A stretch of 64,000 bases of DNA, from positions 68,813 to 132,812 of the forward strand of contig PBLA01000033.1 in the NCBI GenBank assembly GCA_002722245.1, in the 5' to 3' direction. Shown piece after piece: positions 56,424 through 64,000 of the stretch. Source of the stretch: Flavobacteriales bacterium (GTDB lineage: Bacteria; Bacteroidota; Bacteroidia; Flavobacteriales_C; GCA-002722245). The notes under the pieces were generated by a model. The model saw only the letters and a list, made by a program, of their open reading frames with translations. It made no database searches and had not been told where the DNA came from. Position numbers and translations under genes: made by a program. Each line of letters opens with the position of its first letter. Within the stretch, counting starts at the first letter, position 1.

Positions 56424-56924
56424 TTGGATACCTTTCAACAGATTGCATCGAAAATTCAATCCATTGAGCAATCAAATAAAACGATTGAAAATTGGAGAAA
56501 GGAAAAAGAAACCATTGTTTTTACCAATGGTTGTTTTGACTTATTGCATCTTGGACATATCGATTACTTAACGAAAGCAAAGGATTTGGGATCAAAATTA
56601 ATCATTGGTGTTAATTCCTCCCAATCAGTTACGCGCTTAAAAGGTCCTACTAGACCCATTAATTCAACTGAAACGAGAGCCTTTATGTTGGCGGCTTTCA
56701 AATTTGTTGATTTGGTCGTAATATTTGAAGACGATACGCCAATAGATTTAATTTCAAATATTAAGCCTAATATTTTGGTGAAAGGGGGGGATTACACACT
56801 AGAAACTGTTGTAGGCGCCAAAGAAGTAATGAAATACGGTGGAGACGTAAAAATAATTCCATTTTTGGAAGGATTCTCCACCACCAGTATCGTAACTAAA
56901 ATTCAAAGTTTTAGTAGAAGTTAA
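56424..56924 (+). CDS. rfaE2: D-glycero-beta-D-manno-heptose 1-phosphate adenylyltransferase
   Basis: Nucleotidyltransferase making ADP-heptose for the lipopolysaccharide core; corresponds to the C-terminal domain of E. coli HldE. TNGCFDLLHLGHIDYL holds the HxGH motif; VNSSQSVTRLKGPTRPIN and VKGGDY follow. 166 residues. The only suitable start is TTG at 56424, which directly follows the panD stop, so translation is probably coupled. Separate kinase (RfaE1) is not in the window. Confidence 0.92.
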   Translation: MDTFQQIASKIQSIEQSNKTIENWRKEKETIVFTNGCFDLLHLGHIDYLTKAKDLGSKLIIGVNSSQSVTRLKGPTRPINSTETRAFMLAAFKFVDLVVIFEDDTPIDLISNIKPNILVKGGDYTLETVVGAKEVMKYGGDVKIIPFLEGFSTTSIVTKIQSFSRS

Positions 56925-56959
56925 ATTGTTTATATATTCGCAAAATCAATCTGTAGATT

Positions 56960-57367
56960 ATGAAAAAATATACCCTATTAATTATTGTTTTTAGCGCAGT
57001 CATGTTATCTTCTTGTAACCGACAAAACAAGATTAACATCCAAGGTGATTGGGAATTATTATCTAGACCCTATTCACATGTTAACTACAGATGGAGCTTT
57101 GAAGAAGATGAAGTACATGTTATGGCTACAGATGCTAAAGAAAATCAAGGAATGACTGGTGAAATAGACACGTGTGCTTCTGGTTCTTACACAATAAAAA
57201 ATGGTATTTTAACATTAGCTCTTCCTGGTGTTCCGTGCAGAGGAAGCTCTTACACAGGAGACTGGGAAATCAACACGCTTAATGAAACCGGAATGACACT
57301 TAAAAGAGAAACCGATTCGGGTACTCAGTGGTACGAATTTCAAAAGGGTTTCATACAATTGGATTAA
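56960..57367 (+). CDS. Small lipoprotein, lipocalin-like layout
   Basis: 135 residues with a signal peptide and lipobox LSSC (Cys near residue 19). The mature part begins with a GDWELLSRP strand and contains repeated beta strands and two further Cys (DTCASG, GVPCRG) that may form a disulfide. The layout is that of lipocalin-like small lipoproteins in Bacteroidota. Function unknown. Confidence 0.72.
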   Translation: MKKYTLLIIVFSAVMLSSCNRQNKINIQGDWELLSRPYSHVNYRWSFEEDEVHVMATDAKENQGMTGEIDTCASGSYTIKNGILTLALPGVPCRGSSYTGDWEINTLNETGMTLKRETDSGTQWYEFQKGFIQLD

Positions 57368-57398
57368 TTTATTTTTAGTCTTAGAACTCTAATTTAAA

Positions 57399-58766
57399 TT
57401 GGGGAAGAAAAAAACGACCTTTGTATGTCAAAATTGTGGCAATCAATCTGCCAAATGGTTGGGAAAGTGTCCGCAATGTAGTGCATGGAACTCGTTTGTA
57501 GAGGAAATTGTAAGCATTTCATCCTCTAACGCGCATTCAGATCATCCTTTAAGAACGACCAAAAAAGCGAAAATACTGAGTGAGGTTCAGCCTCTCACCC
57601 AAAAACGACTCATCTTTAATGATCCAGAACTCAATCGCGTATTAGGAGGAGGAGCAATACCGGGTTCTCTTATTTTATTTGGCGGAGAACCAGGAATTGG
57701 GAAATCCACACTCATGTTGCAATTAGCAATTAGTAACCCACAATTTAAAGTTCTCTATGTATCGGGTGAAGAGAGTGATGAGCAAATTAAAACCCGAGCT
57801 GATCGTATTAACAACATTACAAGCGAAAATATTTTTATTCTAACTGAAACCGATACGACCATTATTCGAAAAACTGCTGAAAATATTAATCCAGACATCT
57901 TAATTATAGATTCCATTCAAACCCTTCACTCGGATAAGTTGGATTCCGCCCCAGGTACTGTATCACAAATAAGAGAATGTACATTCGAAATTTTAGCCTT
58001 TTCAAAAAGCCTATCGCTTCCCACATTCATAATTGGACATATCAATAAGGAAGGTAGTCTTGCGGGACCTAAAGTCCTGGAGCATATGGTGGATACGGTT
58101 CTTCAATTTGAGGGAGATCGCAATCATTTTTACCGAATTGTTCGAAGTATAAAAAATAGATTTGGTTCTACAAATGAGCTTGGGATTTATGAAATGCTGG
58201 AGTCTGGATTACAACCTGTAATCGATCCATCAAAAATTCTTATTTCTGCAAGGGAAGAACATTTGAGCGGAATTGCGATTACTGCTAATCTAGAGGGCGT
58301 ACGTCCTCTGATGATTGAGACACAAGCCTTAGTGTCAAGAGCAGCTTATGGAACCCCTCAGCGTTCTGCAACAGGATTTGATGCACGAAGAATGAACATG
58401 CTTTTGGCTGTGCTAGAGAAAAAATGCGGCTTTAAAGTTGGACTTGAAGATGTATTTCTCAATATCACGGGCGGTATTAAAATTGAAGATCCTGCGTCTG
58501 ATCTAGCAGTACTTGCGGCCATTGTATCTAGCAGAGAAGATATTTCGATCTCCAGCAAAGTCTGTTTCGCAGGAGAGGTTGGACTTTCAGGAGAAATACG
58601 TCCAGTTCAAAAAATTTCTGCTCGTATAACTGAAGCTGAAAAATTAGGTTTCGAAAAGATTTATGTTTCTCATTATAATGATTTCAGTGCTTTAAATAGT
58701 GCTCATAGTATTGCTCTTTTTAAAGCAAAAAAAATTGAAGAGGTCTTTAGAGATCTCTTCGCATAA
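57399..58766 (+). CDS. radA: DNA repair ATPase RadA (Sms)
   Basis: RecA-like branch-migration helicase. Zinc finger Cys10/Cys13/Cys24/Cys27, Walker A GEPGIGKST near residue 96, the RadA-specific KNRFGSTNELGIYEM, and a C-terminal Lon-protease-like domain (inactive) with SDLAVLAAIVSS. 455 residues, normal. The start is TTG at 57399; the family usually begins MxKxKTxFxCxxCG and no ATG fits. Confidence 0.95.
   Translation: MGKKKTTFVCQNCGNQSAKWLGKCPQCSAWNSFVEEIVSISSSNAHSDHPLRTTKKAKILSEVQPLTQKRLIFNDPELNRVLGGGAIPGSLILFGGEPGIGKSTLMLQLAISNPQFKVLYVSGEESDEQIKTRADRINNITSENIFILTETDTTIIRKTAENINPDILIIDSIQTLHSDKLDSAPGTVSQIRECTFEILAFSKSLSLPTFIIGHINKEGSLAGPKVLEHMVDTVLQFEGDRNHFYRIVRSIKNRFGSTNELGIYEMLESGLQPVIDPSKILISAREEHLSGIAITANLEGVRPLMIETQALVSRAAYGTPQRSATGFDARRMNMLLAVLEKKCGFKVGLEDVFLNITGGIKIEDPASDLAVLAAIVSSREDISISSKVCFAGEVGLSGEIRPVQKISARITEAEKLGFEKIYVSHYNDFSALNSAHSIALFKAKKIEEVFRDLFA
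58737..58760 (+). terminator. Hairpin at the radA 3' end
   Basis: GAAGAGGTCT and AGATCTCTTC pair over 10 bases (one G-T) with loop TTAG, inside the last radA codons, followed after some A/T bases by a T-run. Possible terminator overlapping coding sequence. Confidence 0.35.
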
Positions 58767-58813
58767 TTTAAAAGTTTTTTCTTCTTTTAGCCCTATTCAT
58801 TAAATATAGACCC

Positions 58814-60196
58814 ATGGCGCTTTTAAACATTTCTAATCCTTATACATCAGAACTCATTGCTACTTTACAATTACAGTCAAGGGAAGAAGCAGTAGAGGTA
58901 TTCAATATGTCCTTTGATCTTTTTCAAAAGAATCCTTTGGGATTGTCAAAAGCGAAACGAATTGAGGTCTTAGAACAATTTTACATCCTCCTTAAAGAAA
59001 ATCGGGAGGAACTTATCCAATTAAGCCTTTCGGAGGGTGGGAAACCACTTCATGACTCTATTATTGAAATGGATCGTGCACTAGAAGGTGTGAAATTAAG
59101 TATTCAATCCATTTTCAAAATATATGGAGAAGAAATCCCTATGGATCTGAATAACGCTAGTTCAAATAAATTAGCATTTACCCAAAAAGGACCAATAGGG
59201 GTTGTATTCGCAATCAGCGCGTTTAATCACCCTATTAATCTTGCTGTGCATCAAATAATTCCCGCAATAGCAGCAGGATGCCCTGTAATTTATAAACCCG
59301 CATTAACCACACCACTGGTTAGTAAAAAATTGATCGAATTATTGTATAACGCAGGATTACCAGATGGTTGGTGTTCCTACCTTTTATGTGACGATGATAC
59401 CACATCAATACTTTGTGAAAATGATAAAATTAGTCACATTTCATTTATAGGTGCCGCACAGATTGGTTGGGAGATCAAGCGCAAGATTGCTCCTGGTGTA
59501 ACCCTCACATTAGAACATGGAGGAAATGCACCTGTTATCCTTACAGCAGAAACCAACATAGAAAAAGCTTCGGAAGATATAGCAAAAGCTGGATTTTATC
59601 ACGCAGGTCAAGTATGTGTTTCTGCACAAAGAATATATGTCCATAACTCAATCCTTAAACCATTTATAGAAAAATTAAAAAACGTAACAATGCGTCAAAA
59701 GGTGGGAGATCCTGCACATCCTGAAACTTTGATAGGGCCTATTATAACAAAAAAAGCACAGAACAGAATACATCAATGGATTCAAAAGGCGATCAAAGAA
59801 GGCGCATCGTTAATATGCGGAGGAATGGAACTATCAAATAACTGCTATGCTCCAACAGTTCTCCTTAACCCCTCCGAAGACAGTCTGGTATCAACAGAGG
59901 AAATTTTTGGGCCGGTTTTGTGTGTCTATTCCTATGAAAATGTAAACAATGCCATAGAACGTGCGAATCGTTCACCCTATATTTTTCAGTCAGCTGCCTA
60001 TACTGAGAATTTAAACCAAGCACTTTTGTTTGCGAAAAAATTGAATGGATCAGCAGTAATGATTAACACCCATCCTGCATTTCGCGTTGACTGGATGCCT
60101 TTTGGAGGTCAAGGAAGAAGTGGTGAAGGGCTTGGCGGAATAGAATATGCAGTCAAAAGCATGCAAAAACAAAAAATGGTCGTTATTCAACATTAA
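58814..60196 (+). CDS. Aldehyde dehydrogenase family protein
   Basis: 460-residue NAD(P)-dependent aldehyde dehydrogenase. The catalytic Cys lies in GQVCVSAQRIYV, the general-base Glu in TLEHGGNAPVIL, and the transition-state Asn in SAFNHPINLAVHQ; EEIFGPVLCVYSY and MPFGGQGRSGEG are also typical. Substrate unknown; the layout is closest to broad-specificity NADP-dependent members. The 3' end overlaps the convergent secreted-protein gene by 14 bases. Confidence 0.9.
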   Translation: MALLNISNPYTSELIATLQLQSREEAVEVFNMSFDLFQKNPLGLSKAKRIEVLEQFYILLKENREELIQLSLSEGGKPLHDSIIEMDRALEGVKLSIQSIFKIYGEEIPMDLNNASSNKLAFTQKGPIGVVFAISAFNHPINLAVHQIIPAIAAGCPVIYKPALTTPLVSKKLIELLYNAGLPDGWCSYLLCDDDTTSILCENDKISHISFIGAAQIGWEIKRKIAPGVTLTLEHGGNAPVILTAETNIEKASEDIAKAGFYHAGQVCVSAQRIYVHNSILKPFIEKLKNVTMRQKVGDPAHPETLIGPIITKKAQNRIHQWIQKAIKEGASLICGGMELSNNCYAPTVLLNPSEDSLVSTEEIFGPVLCVYSYENVNNAIERANRSPYIFQSAAYTENLNQALLFAKKLNGSAVMINTHPAFRVDWMPFGGQGRSGEGLGGIEYAVKSMQKQKMVVIQH

Positions 60197-60641
60197 ACTG
60201 AATAAGTTCTGAGGAATCTTTAATATCAACTTGTTCATCTCCTAAGTGAACAGACAATTTCCCAGGCATTTTTAATTTATTCATGTTTACTTTTGACTTA
60301 ATTTGAAATTTCGCCGAATACGTTTTATTTTTTTGCATATGCATCCATATCATTTTGACTTTTCGTCCAGCAACTCTGAAATTCACTGATTCATCTCGAC
60401 CAATTTCTTGAATAAAATCTGCCGTAATTGGAAGTTTTGCCTGATATCTTGCCACACCATTAATTTGGTCTGCGTTTCTAACGTGAATACCTACTTCGTA
60501 ATGATTATGATCAATTTTTTTAATGGTTTTTTTTACTGTAATACCATAATTCTTAGTGTCCCCACTAAGTGTAAAGGACAACATAGCACCAACAATAAGA
60601 AAAATAAAAATTTTATATATTATTCTAGAACTAACTAACAT
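60183..60641 (-). CDS. Secreted protein of unknown function
   Basis: 152 residues with an N-terminal signal peptide (IFIFLIVGAMLSFTLS) and a mature part of alternating strands, basic, with no Cys. It reads like a single beta-sandwich domain (YEVGIHVRNADQINGVARYQ). I do not recognise the family. It is a monocistronic gene, convergent with and overlapping the aldehyde dehydrogenase gene end and divergent from hemC. Confidence 0.7.
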   Translation of the reverse strand: MLVSSRIIYKIFIFLIVGAMLSFTLSGDTKNYGITVKKTIKKIDHNHYEVGIHVRNADQINGVARYQAKLPITADFIQEIGRDESVNFRVAGRKVKMIWMHMQKNKTYSAKFQIKSKVNMNKLKMPGKLSVHLGDEQVDIKDSSELIQFNVE

Positions 60642-60698
60642 AATAATATAAAGATAACAACAAAAAACATTAAATGAAGAAGATCAATTTAATATGTA

Positions 60699-60727
60699 TT
60701 GTAAAACGTCCTTTTTAACTAATTTTA
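60699..60727 (+). promoter_or_regulatory. Promoter of hemC, probably leaderless
   Basis: TTG (60699-60701), an 18-base spacer, TAATTTTA (60720-60727, 7 of 8 to TAnnTTTG), then CAGT and the hemC ATG. Confidence 0.45.
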
Positions 60728-60731
60728 CAGT

Positions 60732-61622
60732 ATGGCTTTAATTAAGATTGGAACAAGAGGAAGCGACCTTGCCCTATGGCAGGCCAACTTTGTAAAAAGT
60801 GAGTTAGAGAAATTAGGTTGCGATGTTGAGCTGAAAATCATCAAAACCCAAGGGGATAAAATTCAACACTTAAGTTTCGACAAGCTTGAGGGAAAAGGAT
60901 TCTTCACCAAAGAAATTGAGGAAGCCTTATTAGATAAAACTGTTGATCTTGCCGTTCACTCCCATAAGGATCTTGAAACAAATCAACCAGATGGATTAGA
61001 AATAGTTGCTGTTTCAGATCGCGAAAATCCCTCTGATATACTACTTATCCAAAAAGATGCTTATGATCCTTCAAAACAATTAGCATTAAAAAAAGGCGCT
61101 ATTGTGGGAACCTCTTCAGCGAGAAGAAAGGCTCTATTAAATGCTTTTCGATCCGATATTGAAATTAAAGATTTAAGAGGGAATGTCCCTACCAGAATTG
61201 ATAAACTAAGACAACAAGATTACGATGCCATTGTTTTAGCAAATGCAGGTGTTTCAAGATTAAAAATCGATCTTTCAGAATTTCACGTTGAAATTTTAAA
61301 ACCTCAAGATTTTATTCCTGCACCTGCGCAAGGTGTATTAGGATTACAAATCCGATCGAACGATGAGCAAACACGAAAGTATGTGGCTAAAATGAATAAT
61401 GCCCGAGTTAAGTCTATTATCAATATCGAAAGAGGAGTTTTAAATAAACTGAACGGAGGGTGTCAATTACCACTTGGTGTTTATGCGGAGAAAATTGGTG
61501 ATAAATACGAAGTGTGGACTGCTCTTGGACAAGAAAATGGATCTGTAAAAAGATTACAATCTACGTTTACTTCAGAAGAAGGAGCAGCAGATGCTATTGT
61601 TTCCGAATTAAAAAAAAAGTAG
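60732..61622 (+). CDS. hemC: Porphobilinogen deaminase (hydroxymethylbilane synthase)
   Basis: Polymerises four porphobilinogens into hydroxymethylbilane in heme synthesis. RIGTRGSDLALWQA-like N-terminus (KIGTRGSDLALWQ), the substrate-binding SSARRKALL, LRGNVPTRIDKL, PAPAQGVLGLQ, and the Cys that carries the dipyrromethane cofactor in LNGGCQLPLGVY. 296 residues. The gene ends ...TTA AAA AAA AAG TAG, so its last codons are a slippery run directly before the stop; hemD is open in the -1 frame from there. Confidence 0.96.
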   Translation: MALIKIGTRGSDLALWQANFVKSELEKLGCDVELKIIKTQGDKIQHLSFDKLEGKGFFTKEIEEALLDKTVDLAVHSHKDLETNQPDGLEIVAVSDRENPSDILLIQKDAYDPSKQLALKKGAIVGTSSARRKALLNAFRSDIEIKDLRGNVPTRIDKLRQQDYDAIVLANAGVSRLKIDLSEFHVEILKPQDFIPAPAQGVLGLQIRSNDEQTRKYVAKMNNARVKSIINIERGVLNKLNGGCQLPLGVYAEKIGDKYEVWTALGQENGSVKRLQSTFTSEEGAADAIVSELKKK

Positions 61623-62275
61623 AAACTAAAAAGGTATTTATCTCTAAAAACCTTGATATAAACAGCTTATTCCGTTCTAATTTCATTTTACCTGAGTATA
61701 AAATTCTGGCGGAATCTTTAATTGGTTTTGAAATTAATCTTACACACGAAATCCCTGCAACCGATTGGATATTTTTCACCAGTAAAAATTCCGTTCGATT
61801 TTTTTTCAAACAAGACCTAAAAATAGACACTCGCAAAGTAGCTTGTGTAGGAACAGGTACTTACAAAGAGTTATCTAAACACGTTCAAGAAATTCACTTT
61901 GTTGGGGATGCCGTTAATATTAATGAAATAGGTGAAAAATTTGAGTTAACTGTAAATGGTGGGACTTGTTTATTCCCCGTATCCAATATTTCTAAAAGAA
62001 CCATTCAGAACTATTTTAAAGACCAATCCAAAGTTTTTGATTTAGTTGTATACAACACTGTAGAAAAATCTAATTTTAGTAACCCTAAAGCTGATGTATT
62101 AATATTTACTAGTCCCTCAAACGCTAGAGCATATTTTTCAGAATTCGAATTCGACGAAAACCAAGTAGTGATTTCGATGGGTCTAACAACTGGAAAGGAA
62201 CTTGAGAAACTAGGGATTTCAAATTATAAAACACCTAAATCCACAGGAGAATTAGGATTAATTGATTTAATTTAA
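61607..62275 (+). CDS. hemD: Uroporphyrinogen-III synthase, no standard start codon
   Basis: Cyclises hydroxymethylbilane to uroporphyrinogen III. The HemD fold is recognisable: KKVFISKNLD at the N-terminus, WIFFTSKNSVRFFF, VACVGTGTYKEL, LIFTSPSNARAYF and a C-terminal VISMGLTTGKELEKLG. The usual family start falls at KKVFISKN (about 61631), yet no ATG, GTG or TTG lies near it in this frame. The first upstream candidate is GTG at 61514, which would add 35 out-of-family Arg/Cys-rich residues read inside hemC. The coordinates given begin at an ATT. Expression as a HemC-HemD frameshift product is the simplest reading; a missing A in the sequence is the main alternative. Confidence 0.85.
   Translation: MKKKVETKKVFISKNLDINSLFRSNFILPEYKILAESLIGFEINLTHEIPATDWIFFTSKNSVRFFFKQDLKIDTRKVACVGTGTYKELSKHVQEIHFVGDAVNINEIGEKFELTVNGGTCLFPVSNISKRTIQNYFKDQSKVFDLVVYNTVEKSNFSNPKADVLIFTSPSNARAYFSEFEFDENQVVISMGLTTGKELEKLGISNYKTPKSTGELGLIDLI
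61610..61622 (+). other. Candidate frameshift or slippage site joining hemC to hemD
   Basis: Nine As (61610-61618) and G precede the hemC stop TAG (61620-61622). In the hemC frame the heptamer A AAA AAG is at 61613-61619, the same as the E. coli dnaX slippery site. After a -1 shift the next codon is GTA (61619-61621) and the frame continues through all of HemD. RNA polymerase slippage adding one A would give the same fusion. Confidence 0.6.
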
Positions 62276-62310
62276 TCACGCATTCCTACGTAAGGTATAC
62301 ACATCCTAAT

Positions 62311-63366
62311 TTATGTCGCACTCTTCTCTCCCCAAACCTTCGTTCCTTCTGTACAATTTTTACATATATCTATTTCTGAACGAGATTTAAGAATGGCCTG
62401 ACGAAAGCCTTTATATTTTTGACCTTTCCAAATTGATTTGAAATCTTGTTCGGCTAACTGACCTAGTTGGTGGGTAGCATCTTTATCGAAACAGCAAGGA
62501 ACTATTCCTCCATTCCAAGTAATCACACAGCCTTGCCACATCCTCCAACACGCATTAATCATCCGGTTTTTCACTCCCCAGGTACCATCTTTTTTTTGGT
62601 AGTAACGGGCGTATTTATCTATTGAAGGGATTAACTCATTTCCATTTTCATAATTGTAAACCTGGGCAGTTTTTAATCGAACCTCATCTACGCCAATCTC
62701 TTTCCCTAATCTCAATACATCATCAATTTGATGTTCATTTGGTTTAACTACCAAGAATTGAAAAATTACAAAGGGTTTAGAGGAGTTTATTTTCTTCTTT
62801 GCAGCTATTACATTCTTTGCGCCTTCAAGTACCTTTTCCAGCTTACCACCAACTCTGTAGGACTCATATGTCTCTTGGGTTGTTCCATCAATTGAGATAA
62901 TCAATCTGTCCAAACCAGATTCAATTGTTTTCTCGGCCATTTCTGGTTTTAAATAATGGGCATTAGTTGACGTAGCTGTGTAAATATTGTTTTCATGAGC
63001 GAACTTTACCATATCTAAAAAAGCTGGATTTAAATAAGGTTCACCTTGAAAATAAAAGGTTAAATAGTGTAATTCTTTTTTAAGTTGAAGAATTGAATCT
63101 TTAAAAAACTTATTTTCCAACATTCCTGTTGGACGGGTAAAAGCTCGCAATCCGCTTGGACACTCTGGGCATCTTAAATTACATGATGTTGTAGGCTCAA
63201 AAGATATACTCGCTGGATACCCCCATTGAACTGCTTTTTTAGTAAGACGCGACCAATAATAACTAGCCAACAACCTAAAACTATTAAACAACTTGGCAGG
63301 AGTTAATTTGGATGTAAGATTAAGTTGATCTTTGATTCTTGCTTTCAAATTGGAAAAATAAGGCAA
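62311..63366 (-). CDS. Radical SAM/SPASM protein
   Basis: 351 residues. The radical SAM cluster motif is CNLRCPEC (CX3CX2C, in TTSCNLRCPECPSG near residue 62). The C-terminal SPASM region has Cys in GCVITWNGGIVPCCFDKD and CKNCTEG for one or two auxiliary clusters. GEPYLNPAFLDMV and LIISIDGTTQETYESYR are typical. Substrate unknown; SPASM proteins modify peptides or other biomolecules. The start appears to be TTG (63364-63366), as no ATG fits. Confidence 0.85.
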   Translation of the reverse strand: MPYFSNLKARIKDQLNLTSKLTPAKLFNSFRLLASYYWSRLTKKAVQWGYPASISFEPTTSCNLRCPECPSGLRAFTRPTGMLENKFFKDSILQLKKELHYLTFYFQGEPYLNPAFLDMVKFAHENNIYTATSTNAHYLKPEMAEKTIESGLDRLIISIDGTTQETYESYRVGGKLEKVLEGAKNVIAAKKKINSSKPFVIFQFLVVKPNEHQIDDVLRLGKEIGVDEVRLKTAQVYNYENGNELIPSIDKYARYYQKKDGTWGVKNRMINACWRMWQGCVITWNGGIVPCCFDKDATHQLGQLAEQDFKSIWKGQKYKGFRQAILKSRSEIDICKNCTEGTKVWGEKSAT

Positions 63367-63483
63367 CTAAATTAAGCAATGATTGTTTATTTAAATGAAT
63401 TTTAAGGAACTTTGATTATCAATTTTTCATTTGCGCTTTGGAATAATATTTGATCAACAATTAAAATTAATTTTAATCAAAAC

Positions 63484-64000
63484 ATGAGGTCACTACTTTT
63501 AGGTATTTTTTTATTGAGTCTTTTTGGAGCTTTTACGAGTAAAAGGAAAATAGAAACTGATCAAAATGAAACACTTCGATCAGTTTCCCAAACTTCATTT
63601 GGAAGAGGAGAATATTTAGAATATAAGGTTTCTTATGGTCTCTTTGATGCTGCGAAAGCCACATTAGAGATTAAACCTGAATCACAAAATGTAAATGGAA
63701 GAAAAACAATGCATATTGTCGGAAAAGGAAGGTCAAGTGGTGCCTTAAGATGGTTTTTTAAAGTAGACGACAGTTATGAAACGTATGTTGATGAGGAGGC
63801 TATACTACCATGGAGATTTATTCGACATGTACGAGAAGGTGGTTATAAATTAGACCGGAGCATCGATTTTGATCAGTACAAAAATAAAGCAATTGTTTTT
63901 CAAAAAGACACGAAAAACTACACAGTAAAACCAAATACACAAGACTTATTATCAGCTTTTTACTATGCCAGAACGCTCGATTTAAGATCAGCTAAAGTGG
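63484..64000 (+). CDS. DUF3108 secreted/outer-membrane-associated protein, 3' truncated by the window edge
   Basis: 172 codons are visible. An N-terminal signal peptide (SLLLGIFLLSLFGAFTS) is followed by GRGEYLEYKVSYGLFDAAKATLEI, GRSSGALRWFFKVDDSYETYVD and PWRFIRHVREGGYKL, the core of DUF3108 proteins. The family is predicted to be envelope-located; its function is unknown. The upstream gap (63367-63483) is shared with the divergent radical SAM gene. Confidence 0.82.
   Translation, partial: MRSLLLGIFLLSLFGAFTSKRKIETDQNETLRSVSQTSFGRGEYLEYKVSYGLFDAAKATLEIKPESQNVNGRKTMHIVGKGRSSGALRWFFKVDDSYETYVDEEAILPWRFIRHVREGGYKLDRSIDFDQYKNKAIVFQKDTKNYTVKPNTQDLLSAFYYARTLDLRSAKV

Noticed and set aside
61514-61606. 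GTG at 61514 as a genuine hemD start
   Set aside because: It would add 35 Arg/Cys/Lys-rich residues read inside hemC that resemble no HemD N-terminus; no Shine-Dalgarno sequence fits.
1-64000. CRISPR array, insertion sequence, integrase or prophage
   Set aside because: No regularly spaced repeats, terminal inverted repeats, transposase or integrase motifs were seen; gene order is typical chromosomal core.

Overview
The window is a stretch of a Bacteroidota chromosome, most likely from a gliding-type member of the Flavobacteriales. The grounds are gldA, gldB, gldC and a gldM-type gene, a type IX secretion (T9SS) cargo C-terminus, the FtsZ start MMQF, the long extracytoplasmic insertion in MraY, TAnnTTTG promoter elements, AT-rich DNA and few Shine-Dalgarno sequences. 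Genus and species cannot be told from the sequence alone. No transposase, prophage or CRISPR array was seen. Apart from one secreted giant and some small unknowns, this is core-genome territory.

Layout. 1-2921: the 3' part of a large T9SS-exported protein. 3029-19177 (minus strand): a complete division and cell wall (dcw) cluster read as mraZ-rsmH-ftsL-ftsI-murE-mraY-murD-(detached MurD C-terminal domain)-(43-residue membrane protein)-ftsW-murG-murC-ftsQ-ftsA-ftsZ. A three-copy GTGG box upstream looks like the MraZ operator. 19521-22887 (plus): alpha/beta hydrolase, engB, a small membrane protein, LD-carboxypeptidase and a START-like protein. 22922-30092: a DUF2795 protein, mfd, a membrane glycosyltransferase, an XRE/S24-like regulator with a palindrome at its start codon, and an acyltransferase. 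30153-36108: a flavin/2Fe-2S reductase, an orphan gldM-like gene, a methyltransferase, metK and gldA. 36266-45486: rsgA-dtd, aroQ, nadE, a beta-barrel protein, gldB-gldC, dnaG and an M23 lipoprotein. 45505-55626 (minus): an unknown small protein, polyprenyl synthase, NAD-dependent epimerase, rfbA, an RND transporter, the 2-oxoacid:ferredoxin oxidoreductase pair, and the Fe-S factors NifU-like and Mrp. 55847-62275: tRNA-Cys, panD, rfaE2, a lipoprotein, radA, an aldehyde dehydrogenase, a secreted unknown, hemC and hemD. 62311-64000: a radical SAM/SPASM protein and the start of a DUF3108 protein.

How the genes work together. The dcw genes make lipid II from UDP-MurNAc and build the FtsZ/FtsA/FtsQ/FtsL/FtsW/FtsI divisome. 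Polyprenyl synthase, rfbA, the epimerase and rfaE2 belong to isoprenoid and surface-glycan supply. GldA, GldB, GldC, the GldM-like protein and the T9SS cargo point to T9SS and gliding. NifU-like and Mrp sit just upstream of the Fe-S enzyme KorAB.

Most notable observations: (1) hemD has no usable start codon, and hemC ends in the slippery heptamer A AAA AAG followed directly by TAG, so a -1 ribosomal shift or one-base transcriptional slippage would make a HemC-HemD fusion. (2) A stand-alone copy of the MurD C-terminal domain that keeps its substrate-binding motifs follows murD, and an unrecognised 43-residue membrane protein follows that. (3) At least eight genes have a TAnnTTTG-like -7 element only 4-5 bases before the start codon, which suggests widespread leaderless transcription.
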